NCBI RefSeq assembly: GCF_000455825.1
Contig: NZ_ATAO01000217.1
Span: 186,001-250,000 of the forward strand
Length of the DNA stretch: 64,000 nt
Direction of reading: 5' to 3'
Source: Microbacterium maritypicum MF109
GTDB lineage: Bacteria; Actinomycetota; Actinomycetes; Actinomycetales; Microbacteriaceae
Both the position numbers and the translations under genes were made by a program. Below the pieces are notes generated by a model. The model had not been told where the DNA came from. It worked only from the letters and a program-made list of their open reading frames with translations, and did no database searches. Positions 41,694 to 50,209 of the stretch are shown in pieces; positions within the stretch are counted from its first letter, which is position 1, and each line of letters starts with the position of its first letter.

Positions 41694-43502
41694 TCACTCG
41701 ATGGCGTCGTCCGCTCGCTCGCGCCTGGTCGTGCTTCCGTGCGCCGGGATCAGACCGAAGTCGGTGAGGAGCTCGCCCATCTGGGTGTTGTCGAGCTTGT
41801 CGAGAAGCTTGCCCTTCACGAAGTTCGGCCCGGGGATGTGCACGGCCTCGCCGTCGCGCAACCGCGCGGTCGCCTTCAGCAGGTAGCGGATGTCGTAGGT
41901 GGAGTTGAACACCTCCGGCACGCCGCGCTCGATGTCGAGCAGCTGATAGGTCGCCTCCATCGCGGTGCGCACCGAATACTCGGTCGTGAAGATGGTGTCG
42001 CGGGTGGTCTCGGCGAACTGACCGAGGAAGGCGAAGTTCACGCTGCCCTCCGGCACCACCTGTGGACGGTCGCCGGCCTTGCGCGGCAGGAAGAACGACG
42101 TGACGTACGGCATCATCACCGGCACCGTCTTCGCGGCGGATGCGGCGAGCTCGGGAATGTCCGCGACGGGAACGCCGAGGTGATACAGCCACTCCTGCGC
42201 GATCTCCTCGCCCGTGCAGTCCTGCATCGGCTTCTTGATGAAGTCGCCCGGCGTCTCGACGAACAGCCCGTACACCCACACCACGATCTCGTTGGGCTTC
42301 TGCGCCTTGAAATGCGGCTGCCGGTTCACAGTCCAACTCATCAGCCACGACGAGTCCTTCGCCGTGACGATGCCACCGGTGACGACCTTCCCCGAGAAGG
42401 GGTCGCGCTGCGCGATCTTCTCGATGTACGCGGGGATGCGCTCGTCGATCGTGGTGACCGTCGCCGACTCCCACTTCGTCTTGTCGATGTCGTTGCAGAA
42501 CACCTCGGGACGCCCGAACTCCGGCGACTTCGCTGCGACCTTCTTCCAGAAGTCCCACGCGGGGGCCGGCCCGTCGAGGAGCCGGGGCGCCGTGTGTTGG
42601 TCGCCGTTGTCGGAGTTCTCCGTCAGCGACCCGATCGTCATGAGGCACAGATCGTCCGGTCCGAGGTCGACGCCTCCCGGCTCACCGTCGGCGATCCAGT
42701 CGATGCGCGTCGCCTGCTTGCGCCCGTCCGTGATGTCGAAGTGCACGTCGGTGACGGTGTGGTGGAAGCGGAACCGCACCCCGTGGTCGTCGAGGTACTT
42801 CCGCATCGGCAGCACGAGCGATTCGTACTGGTTGTACTTCGTGAACTTGAGCGCCGACAAGTCAGGGAGACCGCCGATGTGGTGCATGAAACGGTGGAGG
42901 TACAGCTTCATCTCCAGGGCGGAGTGCCACTCCTCGAAGGCGAACATCGTGCGCCAATAGAGCCAGAAGTTGCTCGCGAGGAACTCCTCGCCGAACACCT
43001 CATCGATGCGCTTGCCCTCCATCTGCTCCCGCGTGGCGAGGATCACATCGATGATGTCCTTCTGCGCCTTGTCGGAGAGCGTGAACAGCTTGTTGGTGTG
43101 GGCGTCCTGCCCCTGCTTCTCCGTCACCCGGCACAGGGACGAGTTCGGGTCGTCCTTGTTCAGCCAGTAGAACTCGTCGAGCACGCTGGCGCCGTCGATC
43201 TCGAGCGACGGCACCGAGCGGAACAGATCCCACAGACACTCCATGTGGTCCTCGAGCTCGCGCCCGCCGCGGATCACGAATCCCTTCTCCGGATACTTGA
43301 TGCCGTCGAGCGCTCCACCGGGAAGACCCAGCTCCTCGAGGATCGTGATCCGCTCGCCGGCGATCTGGCCATCGCGGATCATGAAGATCGCCGCCGCCAT
43401 CGCGGCGAGGCCGCCCCCGACCAGCCACACGGTCTTGTTGTCCGCCCCTTCGGGTTTGCGGGGCCGCGCGAAGGCCTCGTAGTTTCCGTTGCTCCGATAC
43501 AT
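41694..43502 (-). CDS. ohyA: Oleate hydratase
   Basis: A 602-residue FAD enzyme (formerly myosin-cross-reactive antigen) that adds water to unsaturated fatty acids such as oleate, giving 10-hydroxystearate. Seen: MYRSNGNYEAFARP, the FAD motif GGGLAAMAAA (29-), EELGLPGGALDG, and later NKDDPNSSLCRV and TSFFLPRKAGDRP, all family-typical. GGAAGGAAG precedes the ATG. A stand-alone gene, probably for detoxifying or modifying host or environmental fatty acids. Confidence 0.96.
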   Translation of the reverse strand: MYRSNGNYEAFARPRKPEGADNKTVWLVGGGLAAMAAAIFMIRDGQIAGERITILEELGLPGGALDGIKYPEKGFVIRGGRELEDHMECLWDLFRSVPSLEIDGASVLDEFYWLNKDDPNSSLCRVTEKQGQDAHTNKLFTLSDKAQKDIIDVILATREQMEGKRIDEVFGEEFLASNFWLYWRTMFAFEEWHSALEMKLYLHRFMHHIGGLPDLSALKFTKYNQYESLVLPMRKYLDDHGVRFRFHHTVTDVHFDITDGRKQATRIDWIADGEPGGVDLGPDDLCLMTIGSLTENSDNGDQHTAPRLLDGPAPAWDFWKKVAAKSPEFGRPEVFCNDIDKTKWESATVTTIDERIPAYIEKIAQRDPFSGKVVTGGIVTAKDSSWLMSWTVNRQPHFKAQKPNEIVVWVYGLFVETPGDFIKKPMQDCTGEEIAQEWLYHLGVPVADIPELAASAAKTVPVMMPYVTSFFLPRKAGDRPQVVPEGSVNFAFLGQFAETTRDTIFTTEYSVRTAMEATYQLLDIERGVPEVFNSTYDIRYLLKATARLRDGEAVHIPGPNFVKGKLLDKLDNTQMGELLTDFGLIPAHGSTTRRERADDAIE

Positions 43503-43620
43503 GTCGATCTTCCTTCCCGCCCATCGGTCGATTCGCGTCCAGTAGACCGCAGGAGCGCGAGGAACGGAAGGCGGGCCGGGGCATCTCACCCGTAGTAGAC
43601 CGGGCTGGGAGAATCGACCC

Positions 43621-44376
43621 ATGACGGATTCCTTCGAGGCGCTGATCGAGGCCGGCGACACCGCTGACGTCACCGGGTGGGACTTCGCCTGGCTGGATGG
43701 CCGAGCGACCGAGGAGAGGCCACCCTGGGGCTATGCCCGCTTGCTGTCCGACCGTCTCGGCACCGCTTCGGCGTCGCTCGACATCCAGACCGGGGGCGGT
43801 GAGGTGCTCGCCGAAGCGGCGTCTTTCCCGCCAACGGCCGTGGCGACCGAGTCGTGGCCGCCGAACGTGCGTCGCGCGACGCAGCTGCTGCACCCTCGGG
43901 GAGTGGTGGTCGTCGCCGACCCCGACGAGCCTCCACTGCCCTTCGCCGACGAGGCCTTCGACCTGGTGACCAGCAGACACCCCGCGACGATCTGGTGGTC
44001 GGAGATCGCACGGGTGCTGGCGCACGACGGCACCTATTTCGCGCAGCACGTGGGGCCGGCGAGCGCGTTCGAGCTGATCGAGTTCTTCCTGGGCCCGCAG
44101 CCTCAGGCACGCCGCGGACGCCACCAGGATGATGAGGTCGCCGCCGCGGAGGCTGCCGGGCTCGAGATCGTCGACCTGCGCACCGCGCGCCTGCGCATCG
44201 AGATCCACGACGTCGCCGCCGCTGTCTATCTCCTGCGCAAGGTGATCTGGTGGGTGCCGGGATTCACCGTGGAGAACAGCCGCGACCGACTGCGCGACCT
44301 CCACGACCTGATCCAGCAGGACGGGCCGTTCATCGCGCACTCGACCCGTCACCTCATCGAAGCGCGCCGCCCCTAG
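43621..44376 (+). CDS. SAM-dependent methyltransferase
   Basis: A 251-residue class I methyltransferase. The SAM-binding region is unusual: SLDIQTGGGEVL near 58 replaces a typical D-x-G-x-G-x-G, and LPFADEAFDLVTSRHPA marks motif IV/post-I. GAGAAT at 43609-43614 with a 6-base gap to the ATG suggests a leaderless transcript. Target unknown; divergent from oleate hydratase. Confidence 0.8.
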   Translation: MTDSFEALIEAGDTADVTGWDFAWLDGRATEERPPWGYARLLSDRLGTASASLDIQTGGGEVLAEAASFPPTAVATESWPPNVRRATQLLHPRGVVVVADPDEPPLPFADEAFDLVTSRHPATIWWSEIARVLAHDGTYFAQHVGPASAFELIEFFLGPQPQARRGRHQDDEVAAAEAAGLEIVDLRTARLRIEIHDVAAAVYLLRKVIWWVPGFTVENSRDRLRDLHDLIQQDGPFIAHSTRHLIEARRP

Positions 44377-44415
44377 CGAGCGCGCCGTCGCCGTCGCCGT
44401 CGACGTCGAAGGGAG

Positions 44416-44757
44416 CTACTTGGTCGCGTTCGGGTGATGCGTGTGCACCTGCTCGATCAACACAGCGTCACCGTCGATGTAGAACCAGATCCGCGCATCG
44501 CCCTGTGCTGTCGGCTTGTGCTGCCAGCGCTCGTGACGCGCCGCGCCGCGCTGGACGAACTGCAGCTCACCTCTCATCGGGTAGTTCGTCGGTGTGCGCT
44601 CCGCGGGAGTGCGAGTGAGGAAGTCCCAGGCATCCGCCATCGGGTTCCGGATGGTCGCGACCAGGTCTCGCCAGCCTTTCCGTGCTCCCGAGGTAGCAAA
44701 CCGGACGGTGTACTCGGTCTTCTTCATGGGTCTGGGGACCAGGTCGTCCTTCGCCAC
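44416..44757 (-). CDS. RelE/ParE-like toxin
   Basis: A 113-residue basic protein ending in a beta-rich RelE/ParE-like core (about 15-105; KKTEYTVRFATSGARKGWRDL, RIWFYIDGDAVLIEQVHTHHPNATK in outline). It starts 2 bases after the antitoxin stop. The family assignment comes from size, charge and pairing more than from strong motifs. If a RelE-like mRNA interferase, catalysis would use the basic patch and Tyr/His residues. Confidence 0.7.
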   Translation of the reverse strand: MAKDDLVPRPMKKTEYTVRFATSGARKGWRDLVATIRNPMADAWDFLTRTPAERTPTNYPMRGELQFVQRGAARHERWQHKPTAQGDARIWFYIDGDAVLIEQVHTHHPNATK

Positions 44758-44759
44758 GT

Positions 44760-45218
44760 TCAGGGACGCTCGATCAGCTCGTCGTCATCCAGCCATTCGA
44801 CAGGCTGAGCAGAGAGCCCTGCCGCGATAGCCGTCGCCGTCTCCCGCCAGGAGGTGAGCTCTGCGATAGCGAGGTGGGGCTGCCCCGTGGCAAATGATGC
44901 CCGAGCAGCATCGACGAGGTTCTGCGCGCACGCGGCTCGATCAGCCTCCGACAAGGCAAGCATCCAGGGGAATCGATCAGACATGCGCGCGGCAAGAGTG
45001 CCCTCGTCATCGAGGGTGACCGTGATGAGATCAGCAGCGAACTGCAGCAGCATTGCGCGAGCATCCGCCGCGCGCTGCGACATCAGCACGAGCGGCTCGC
45101 CGTCGCGACGCGTGATCCGAACCGTGTGATCTTCGGCCTCTGCGAACACATCTGCCGAATGCTTACTCAGGTCGGACGAACGACGAGACGTGATGTGAGG
45201 ATCATGGATCAGGGTCAT
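44760..45218 (-). CDS. Phd/YefM-like antitoxin with C-terminal extension
   Basis: A 152-residue protein whose first 60 residues match the prevent-host-death/Phd-YefM fold (SSDLSKHSADVFAEAEDHTVRITRRDGEPLVLMS in outline). The remaining 90 residues are a helical extension not found in short Phd antitoxins, perhaps the toxin-neutralising part. Its promoter has direct repeats between -35 and -10. It precedes a toxin-like gene with a 2-base gap. Confidence 0.75.
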   Translation of the reverse strand: MTLIHDPHITSRRSSDLSKHSADVFAEAEDHTVRITRRDGEPLVLMSQRAADARAMLLQFAADLITVTLDDEGTLAARMSDRFPWMLALSEADRAACAQNLVDAARASFATGQPHLAIAELTSWRETATAIAAGLSAQPVEWLDDDELIERP

Positions 45219-45224
45219 ATCCTC

Positions 45225-45253
45225 ATGATATTCGGAACGTATTCGGAAGTCTA
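45225..45253 (-). promoter_or_regulatory. TA operon promoter with direct-repeat operator
   Basis: On the minus strand TAGACT (45253-45248), a 17-bp spacer and TATCAT (45230-45225) form a promoter. Two TTCCGAAT direct repeats 11 bp apart (45248-45241, 45237-45230) lie between the boxes, as expected of an autorepressing antitoxin. GAGGAT precedes the ATG at 45218. Confidence 0.7.
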
Positions 45254-45300
45254 TACGCCTCCCTCCGTAAGGAGTCACGACGGATGCCGACGCCGACCGC

Positions 45301-46602
45301 TCACGGGGTGAGCCGGTGCAGATCGCGTGGGAAGAGCGTCACCTCCCGGATGTTCGACGCCTCGATGAGCCGCGACACCCAGCGCTCCAGGCCGATCGCG
45401 AAACCGCCATGCGGCGGCATCCCGTGGGCGAAGGCCGAGAGGTACGCGGAGTAGGCGTCGCGCGATTCACCCCGCGCCTCGATGGCCGCGGCGTACTCGG
45501 AGTGACGGTGCAGGCGTTGCCCGCCGGTCACGAGCTCGAGGCCACGGAAGATCAGGTCGAAGCTGTTGCTCCACCGCGGGTCGTCCGGTTGGGGGTGCGT
45601 GTAGAAGGGCCGCTTGCGCATCGGATACCCCTCCACGGCGAGCACGTCGCTGCCGTACCGCTCCTTCGCCCATTCGCCGAGAGCGCGCTCGTGCGCCGGA
45701 GCCAGGTCGGGCTCGTCGTCCGGGGCGCCGACCCGCCGCAGCGCGTCCTGGAAGTGGATCACCGGGATCTCGTCGGGGATCGTCGGAAGAGCGAGACCGA
45801 GGCGCTCGACGGCCTCCGCGCTCTCGGTGCGGATGCCGTCGATCATGCCGAGCAGGACCCGATGCAGCAGCGCGAGCACATCGCGATGGTCGCGGATGAA
45901 GCCCAGCTCGGCGTCGAGCGACACGTATTCGGCGAGGTGCCTCACCGTGTCGTGCGGCTCGGCTCGGAACACAGGCCCCGTCTCGTAGACGCGCTCGAAG
46001 ACGCCGACCAGCTGCTGCTTGAAGAACTGCGGACTCTGCGCGAGGTAGGCGGTGGTGCCGAAGTAGTCGACGGGGAACACGTTGGCCCCCGACTCCGTGA
46101 CGGAGTCAACGAGCTTGGGCGTCTGGATCTCGGTGAATCCCTCGGCGTCGAGCGTGTGACGGAATGCGCGCATGCTCGCCGCCGCCAGCTCCCACTTGGC
46201 ACGCTGGGCAGGATGCCGCCAGGTCACCGCCGCATGGTCGAGCACGGTCGGAAGCGCGGCGTCGAGTGTGGGACGCCACAGCTCGACGACCGGGGTGCGC
46301 GCGGGCTCCGAGAGCAGGGTGATGTCGGGAGCGGTCACCTCGATGCCGCCGGGGGCATGCGCGTTCGCCGTGGCCGTACCTTCGATGCGCACGACCGTCT
46401 CCTCACCCGGCAGGCCGCCCTCCGGCAGCTGTTCGGGCCGGAACACGATCTGCGCGAGTCCGGTGCGGTCGCGCAGGATAAGGAACGACACGGTGGCGAG
46501 TTCCCTGCGCCGATGCACGTGTCCCATGAGGGTGATGCGCGCGCCAGGGGGCGTGAACGGAAGCCGGGCGGCGAGAGTGCGAGCGGGGTCGGATGGCGAC
46601 AT
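45301..46602 (-). CDS. aspS: Aspartate--tRNA ligase, archaeal/AspRS2 type
   Basis: A 433-residue class II synthetase lacking the bacterial GAD insertion domain, so it is the archaeal-type AspRS: N-terminal OB-fold (about 20-105), then catalytic motifs FTEIQTPKLVDSVTESGANVF (motif 1 area), FRAEPHDTVRHLAEY (motif 2) and GLERWVSRL (motif 3). Such enzymes often charge both tRNA-Asp and tRNA-Asn. The SD sequence GGAGG lies 4 bases before the ATG inside a hairpin, and a T-box element precedes it. A second bacterial-type AspRS elsewhere in the genome cannot be excluded. Confidence 0.93.
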   Translation of the reverse strand: MSPSDPARTLAARLPFTPPGARITLMGHVHRRRELATVSFLILRDRTGLAQIVFRPEQLPEGGLPGEETVVRIEGTATANAHAPGGIEVTAPDITLLSEPARTPVVELWRPTLDAALPTVLDHAAVTWRHPAQRAKWELAAASMRAFRHTLDAEGFTEIQTPKLVDSVTESGANVFPVDYFGTTAYLAQSPQFFKQQLVGVFERVYETGPVFRAEPHDTVRHLAEYVSLDAELGFIRDHRDVLALLHRVLLGMIDGIRTESAEAVERLGLALPTIPDEIPVIHFQDALRRVGAPDDEPDLAPAHERALGEWAKERYGSDVLAVEGYPMRKRPFYTHPQPDDPRWSNSFDLIFRGLELVTGGQRLHRHSEYAAAIEARGESRDAYSAYLSAFAHGMPPHGGFAIGLERWVSRLIEASNIREVTLFPRDLHRLTP

Positions 46603-46760
46603 GATTCCTCCAGGTGGCGAAAGCCCTGGAGGTGCGGGCGGGGGCTAGATCGCGGTGCCACCACACCTTCGCCGATCGCTCATCGGCCTCTCGTCGATAC
46701 GCCGGACGCGCGGGAGCCGCCTGCCCGAAGGCCGAGGGTCGTCACTCCCTCGCAGCTGCC
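46603..46760 (-). promoter_or_regulatory. Translational T-box leader of aspS (Asp specifier)
   Basis: The core T-box TGGCACCGCG is at 46660-46651. Upstream, a short stem GAGGG/CCCTC (46751-46734) holds an 8-base loop AGTGACGA with the Asp codon GAC (46743-46741), as in ultrashort stem I T-boxes. Downstream, CCTCCAGG (46632-46625) can pair with CCTGGAGG (46614-46607) and hide the SD, while GGTGTGG (46667-46661) can pair with CCGCACC (46637-46631) to free it. A -10 TACGAT is at 46772-46767. No T-run, so control is probably translational. Confidence 0.75.
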
Positions 46761-47689
46761 GTCGCCATCGTAACATCGCGCTCACCCTCTCCCCCGGCGC
46801 GTGCTTCGCTCACGAGCACGGCCGCGACGCCGGCGGCGCACAGAACGAATCCGAGGAGCGTGATGACGGTGAGCGGCTCCCCGAGCAGCAGCGCTCCCGC
46901 GGCTGCGGTCGTCGGAGCGACCAGGAAGAGCAGCGCGTTCAATGCTGTGATGCCCACCCGGCGCAGCAGCCACCAGTACAGCCCGTAGGCGGCGAGAGTC
47001 GGGAAGGCGGCGGCGAATCCTGCGGCGAGCCAGAACGAGACGGATGCCGGGGGCGCGAGCGCTCCGAAGACCGCGGCGATGGGCACGAGTGCCACGGCCG
47101 TCACGGTCACGTGGATGGCCAGCGTGACGAGGGTGCCGGTCCGCGGCGCCGAGCGGCGCTGGAGGAACGTGCCGACGATCAGGCAGGCCATTGCCAGCGC
47201 CGGCCACACATAGCTGGACGGGTGCGCCTCCGAATCGTCGAGCTGCGACCGCACGACCAGGAGCACACCCGCCGCCCCGACGAGGAGTCCGGCCCACTGC
47301 ACTCCGCGGACGCGCAGGCCCAGCAGCGGACCGACCAGGACCGCGACGATGAGCGGCTGCACGGCGTCGATCAGCGCGGTCGTCCCTGTCGCGACGCCCG
47401 CCGCGATCGCCGCATAGACCGATGCGCAGTAGCCGAACTGCGCGAAGAGGCCGATGAGCGCCTGCCGCCCGACATCGACGCGAGTGATGCCCTCGGAGGC
47501 CCCGGTGAGCGCCACGATGACGACCAGGATCACCGCGAGCGGCACGAACCGCCACACGAGCAGGGTCAGGGGTGCCACGGCCTCGACGGCGATCGCGGGC
47601 ACGAGGAAGCCGGAGCTCCATGTCACGACGAACGCCGCGGAGGCCAGCACCGTCACCACGAGACGAAGTACACCGATCTGTTTACTCAT
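46742..47689 (-). CDS. DMT family (EamA) transporter
   Basis: A 315-residue protein with 10 hydrophobic helices and two EamA repeats; probable amino-acid or metabolite exporter. The C-terminal tail is charged. The stop codon lies in the T-box specifier loop of the downstream aspS leader. TATAGT with a 7-base gap before the ATG suggests a leaderless start; it is divergent from a TetR gene with a shared operator, so TetR is probably its repressor. Confidence 0.9.
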   Translation of the reverse strand: MSKQIGVLRLVVTVLASAAFVVTWSSGFLVPAIAVEAVAPLTLLVWRFVPLAVILVVIVALTGASEGITRVDVGRQALIGLFAQFGYCASVYAAIAAGVATGTTALIDAVQPLIVAVLVGPLLGLRVRGVQWAGLLVGAAGVLLVVRSQLDDSEAHPSSYVWPALAMACLIVGTFLQRRSAPRTGTLVTLAIHVTVTAVALVPIAAVFGALAPPASVSFWLAAGFAAAFPTLAAYGLYWWLLRRVGITALNALLFLVAPTTAAAGALLLGEPLTVITLLGFVLCAAGVAAVLVSEARAGGEGERDVTMATAAARE

Positions 47690-47736
47690 CTCAATGACTA
47701 TACAGGTCGGTGTAGTCAGAGCGGTATAGTAATGAC
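47690..47736. promoter_or_regulatory. Divergent leaderless promoters with TetR operator
   Basis: GACTATAC (47696-47703) and GTGTAGTC (47710-47717) form a near-perfect inverted repeat with a 6-base spacer. The DMT -10 TATAGT is at 47702-47697 (minus); the TetR -10 TATAGT is at 47725-47730, six bases before its ATG. The repeat overlaps the DMT -10. Confidence 0.7.
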
Positions 47737-48333
47737 ATGGCCGTCCCGGTTCCCGAACTCGCCCCGCTCACCCCCGGCGCCACCCGTGTGCTCGACGCGG
47801 CGTCACGACTCTTCTATGAACGCGGCATCCATGCGGTCGGCGTCGACACCATCGCCGACGCGGCCGGGGTCACGAAGAAGACGCTCTACGATCGGTTCGG
47901 CTCGAAGGAAGCCCTGGTCGTCTCCTACCTCCAGCACCGCGACGCACTCTGGCGCGCGCACGTCGCCCGGCACCTCGACCGCACTCCCGAGCCCGGCATC
48001 GATCGGGTCCTCGCCGTGTTCGACGCGGCGATCACCTGGTCCGACGAGTACAGCCCGAAAGGGTGCAGTGCCATCAACGCCCGAGCGGAGATCGGCGACG
48101 GCCACGACGGCCACCCGGTCTTTCCCGAGGTGTCGCGGCAGAAGGCCTGGCTGCTGGAGCTGTTCTTCGAGCTGTGCCGCGAAGCGCACCTCTCGAAACC
48201 CGCCCTGATGTCGAAGGCCATGATGCTGCTCTACGAAGGTGCGATCGTCACGGTCGGGATGGAGACCTTCGCCGAGCCGTTCCAGGTGGCGCGAGAGCTG
48301 GCGCGCACCGCTCTGGAGCAGGACCGGCGCTGA
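47737..48333 (+). CDS. TetR/AcrR family regulator
   Basis: A 198-residue TetR protein; the helix-turn-helix (about 20-60; VGVDTIADAAGVTKKTLYDRFGSKEALV) is close to the consensus and the C-terminal domain (about 90-190) resembles TetR_C_13-like regulators. It is divergent from the DMT exporter, whose -10 overlaps the inverted repeat, so it likely represses that gene and possibly itself. Confidence 0.92.
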   Translation: MAVPVPELAPLTPGATRVLDAASRLFYERGIHAVGVDTIADAAGVTKKTLYDRFGSKEALVVSYLQHRDALWRAHVARHLDRTPEPGIDRVLAVFDAAITWSDEYSPKGCSAINARAEIGDGHDGHPVFPEVSRQKAWLLELFFELCREAHLSKPALMSKAMMLLYEGAIVTVGMETFAEPFQVARELARTALEQDRR

Positions 48334-48342
48334 CCGACCCCG

Positions 48343-49704
48343 TCAGCCGATCGACCGCTGCGGAGCCACGGTCCGGCGACGGACGAGCGGCATCACGGCA
48401 GCGGCGACCACGACGATCGCGGCGACGAGCACCGCCGTGGTGAAGCCGCCGACGACCACCGCGGCGATCGTTCCCAGAACCGCGATCCCGAGACCGCCGC
48501 CCAGCGCGAAGCCGACCTCCTGGATCGCGCCGACCTGACCGGCGTCGTCTTCGGTGGTGACATCGAAGAGCGCGGTGGCCGCGAGCGTCGCCCCGATGCC
48601 GAAGCCGAAGCCGACGAGAGCCAGCGGCGCGGCGACGACCTCGGGATCGGTGAAGAGCCACGCCATTCCGCCGGCCTGCAGCAGCAGCGCACCGACGGTG
48701 AGCGCTTCGGCCCGCACCCAGCGGAGCGCGATCGGGGCGATCACTCCGCCGATCGCGATGGCTGCCGCCTGCGGGAGGATCGCGAGACCGGCCTCGGCGG
48801 CGCTCCATCCTCTCGTGTCCTGCAGGTGCAGGCTCACCAGGAGCACGGATGCCGAGGAGACGCCGCTCGCGACGAGGATGCGGGTGATGGCGGGACTGAA
48901 TCCCGGGATCCCGAACAGGCGCATGTCGATGAGCGGTTCGGACAGCCTCCGCTGGCGAAGGACGAAGAACACGAGGCTGCCGACGGCGACCACTGCGGCG
49001 ATCCCCGCCGGCACGGGGGCGACGAGCGCCTCGTGCAGGGCGAAGGCGAGCGCGCCGAGAGCCACGATCGACGTGGCGATGCTCGGAAGATCCCATGACG
49101 GCGCCCGGGAGCTGCGGGAATCGGGTACCAGCCAGAGGGCGAGCACGCCGGCGAGCACTGCCAGGGGCACACTCCCCAGCAGCAGCCAGCGCCATCCCGG
49201 CCCCTCCGCGAGGAACCCACCCAGAACCGGTCCCAGCGCACTGCCCACTCCGAACGTCGCCGTCCACAGCCCATACGCCAGCACCCGTTCCCTGGCGTGG
49301 TACTTCGCACCGATCGTGGCGACCACGCCGGCGACGACGAACGCCTCGGCGACGCCGAGGAGCGCCCGGACCGCGATGAGCAGCAGTCCGCTCTGCGCGA
49401 ATCCGCCGACCGCGTTGAGCACCGCGAATCCGGCGAGGCCGATCAGCACGATCCGCTTCCGCCCGAAGGCGTCGCCGATCCGCGCCGCGAGGATGAGCGT
49501 CGCTGCGAGCGAGAGCGCGTAGACGTCGGCGAGCCAGAGACCCTCGGTGTCGCTGAGGGCGAGCTCGCCGCGGATGGCCGGAAGCGCCGTGGAGACGCTG
49601 CTGATGGTGAGCGCGCCGATCAGGATCCCGAGCAGCAGAGGCACCATCGCGAACCAGAGACGAAGGGTCGAACGCGCAGCGGTCACGGTGGGGGTGGAAG
49701 GCAC
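48343..49704 (-). CDS. MFS transporter, DHA2-like
   Basis: A 453-residue MFS exporter with 12-14 hydrophobic segments (SVSTALPAIRGELAL in helix 1, LAARIGDAFGRKRIVL loop 2-3). The start is taken as GTG 49704, which follows CAGACT by six bases (leaderless); an ATG at 49758 is inside the operator region. It is divergent from an HxlR regulator across palindromes, so it is probably induced through that protein. Ends 9 bp from the convergent TetR gene. Confidence 0.88.
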   Translation of the reverse strand: MPSTPTVTAARSTLRLWFAMVPLLLGILIGALTISSVSTALPAIRGELALSDTEGLWLADVYALSLAATLILAARIGDAFGRKRIVLIGLAGFAVLNAVGGFAQSGLLLIAVRALLGVAEAFVVAGVVATIGAKYHARERVLAYGLWTATFGVGSALGPVLGGFLAEGPGWRWLLLGSVPLAVLAGVLALWLVPDSRSSRAPSWDLPSIATSIVALGALAFALHEALVAPVPAGIAAVVAVGSLVFFVLRQRRLSEPLIDMRLFGIPGFSPAITRILVASGVSSASVLLVSLHLQDTRGWSAAEAGLAILPQAAAIAIGGVIAPIALRWVRAEALTVGALLLQAGGMAWLFTDPEVVAAPLALVGFGFGIGATLAATALFDVTTEDDAGQVGAIQEVGFALGGGLGIAVLGTIAAVVVGGFTTAVLVAAIVVVAAAVMPLVRRRTVAPQRSIG

Positions 49705-49767
49705 GTGTTCAGTCTGTAAAGTACAGACAGAAGCTGCAAGTACGGTCATTCCTGTCACGTACTGACA
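49705..49767. promoter_or_regulatory. HxlR operator region
   Basis: Two palindromes: GTCTGTA-AAG-TACAGAC (49712-49728) and TGTCA-CGTAC-TGACA (49753-49767), both centred on GTAC-like cores, plus AAGTAC at 49739-49744. The first overlaps the MFS promoter (-10 CAGACT, minus strand), the second lies next to the HxlR-gene side. Confidence 0.65.
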
Positions 49768-49805
49768 CTATGGATACTATGGACGACCGGCACGAGGAGG
49801 GTGCG

Positions 49806-50201
49806 ATGAGGGAGAAGACCGAGCGGATCGTGCGCGACTGGTCGGAGTCATGCGACGCCGAGGTGTCGATAGCGGTCCTCGGCGGGGCCTGGAAGCCGAG
49901 CATCCTCACGCTTCTCGGCGAGCACGAGGTGCTGCGGTTCGGAGAACTCGGGCGCCTCTTGGAGAACCCCACCGCGCGCGTGCTCACCCGCCAGCTGCGC
50001 GAGCTGGAGGAGGACGGACTCATCACCCGCACGGTGTACCGGCAGGTGCCGCCGAAGGTCGAGTACCGCCTGAGCGCACTCGGCACGAGCGCCACCCCGC
50101 TGCTCCTCGAGCTCACACGGTGGGGCACCCAGTACGCCGAACAGCAGCGGGCCGCGACGATCGCCAGCGCACCCGACGACCGGGACGCCGTCGTCGCCTA
50201 G
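49806..50201 (+). CDS. HxlR family transcriptional regulator
   Basis: A 131-residue winged-helix protein of the HxlR type: CDAEVSIAVLGGAWKPSILTLLG, RFGELGRLLEN, LTRQLRELEEDGLITRTVY and PPKVEYRLSALG are family blocks. A single N-terminal Cys (SCDAEV) is a candidate redox sensor. The start at 49806 has GAGGAGG 5-7 bases upstream; in-frame ATGs at 49770 and 49779 are alternatives. Confidence 0.88.
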   Translation: MREKTERIVRDWSESCDAEVSIAVLGGAWKPSILTLLGEHEVLRFGELGRLLENPTARVLTRQLRELEEDGLITRTVYRQVPPKVEYRLSALGTSATPLLLELTRWGTQYAEQQRAATIASAPDDRDAVVA

Positions 50202-50209
50202 GCCGTCGC

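Noticed and set aside
44380..44405. GCCGTC repeats between methyltransferase and toxin genes
   Set aside because: Short low-complexity run typical of this base composition; no further copies or structure.
44416..45218. Genomic island or integrated element around the toxin-antitoxin pair
   Set aside because: No integrase, transposase, terminal repeats or tRNA boundary nearby, although the promoter region is more AT-rich.
46603..46660. Reading the aspS leader as a transcription-terminating T-box
   Set aside because: No terminator hairpin with T-run lies before the ATG; the pairing instead hides the ribosome binding site.
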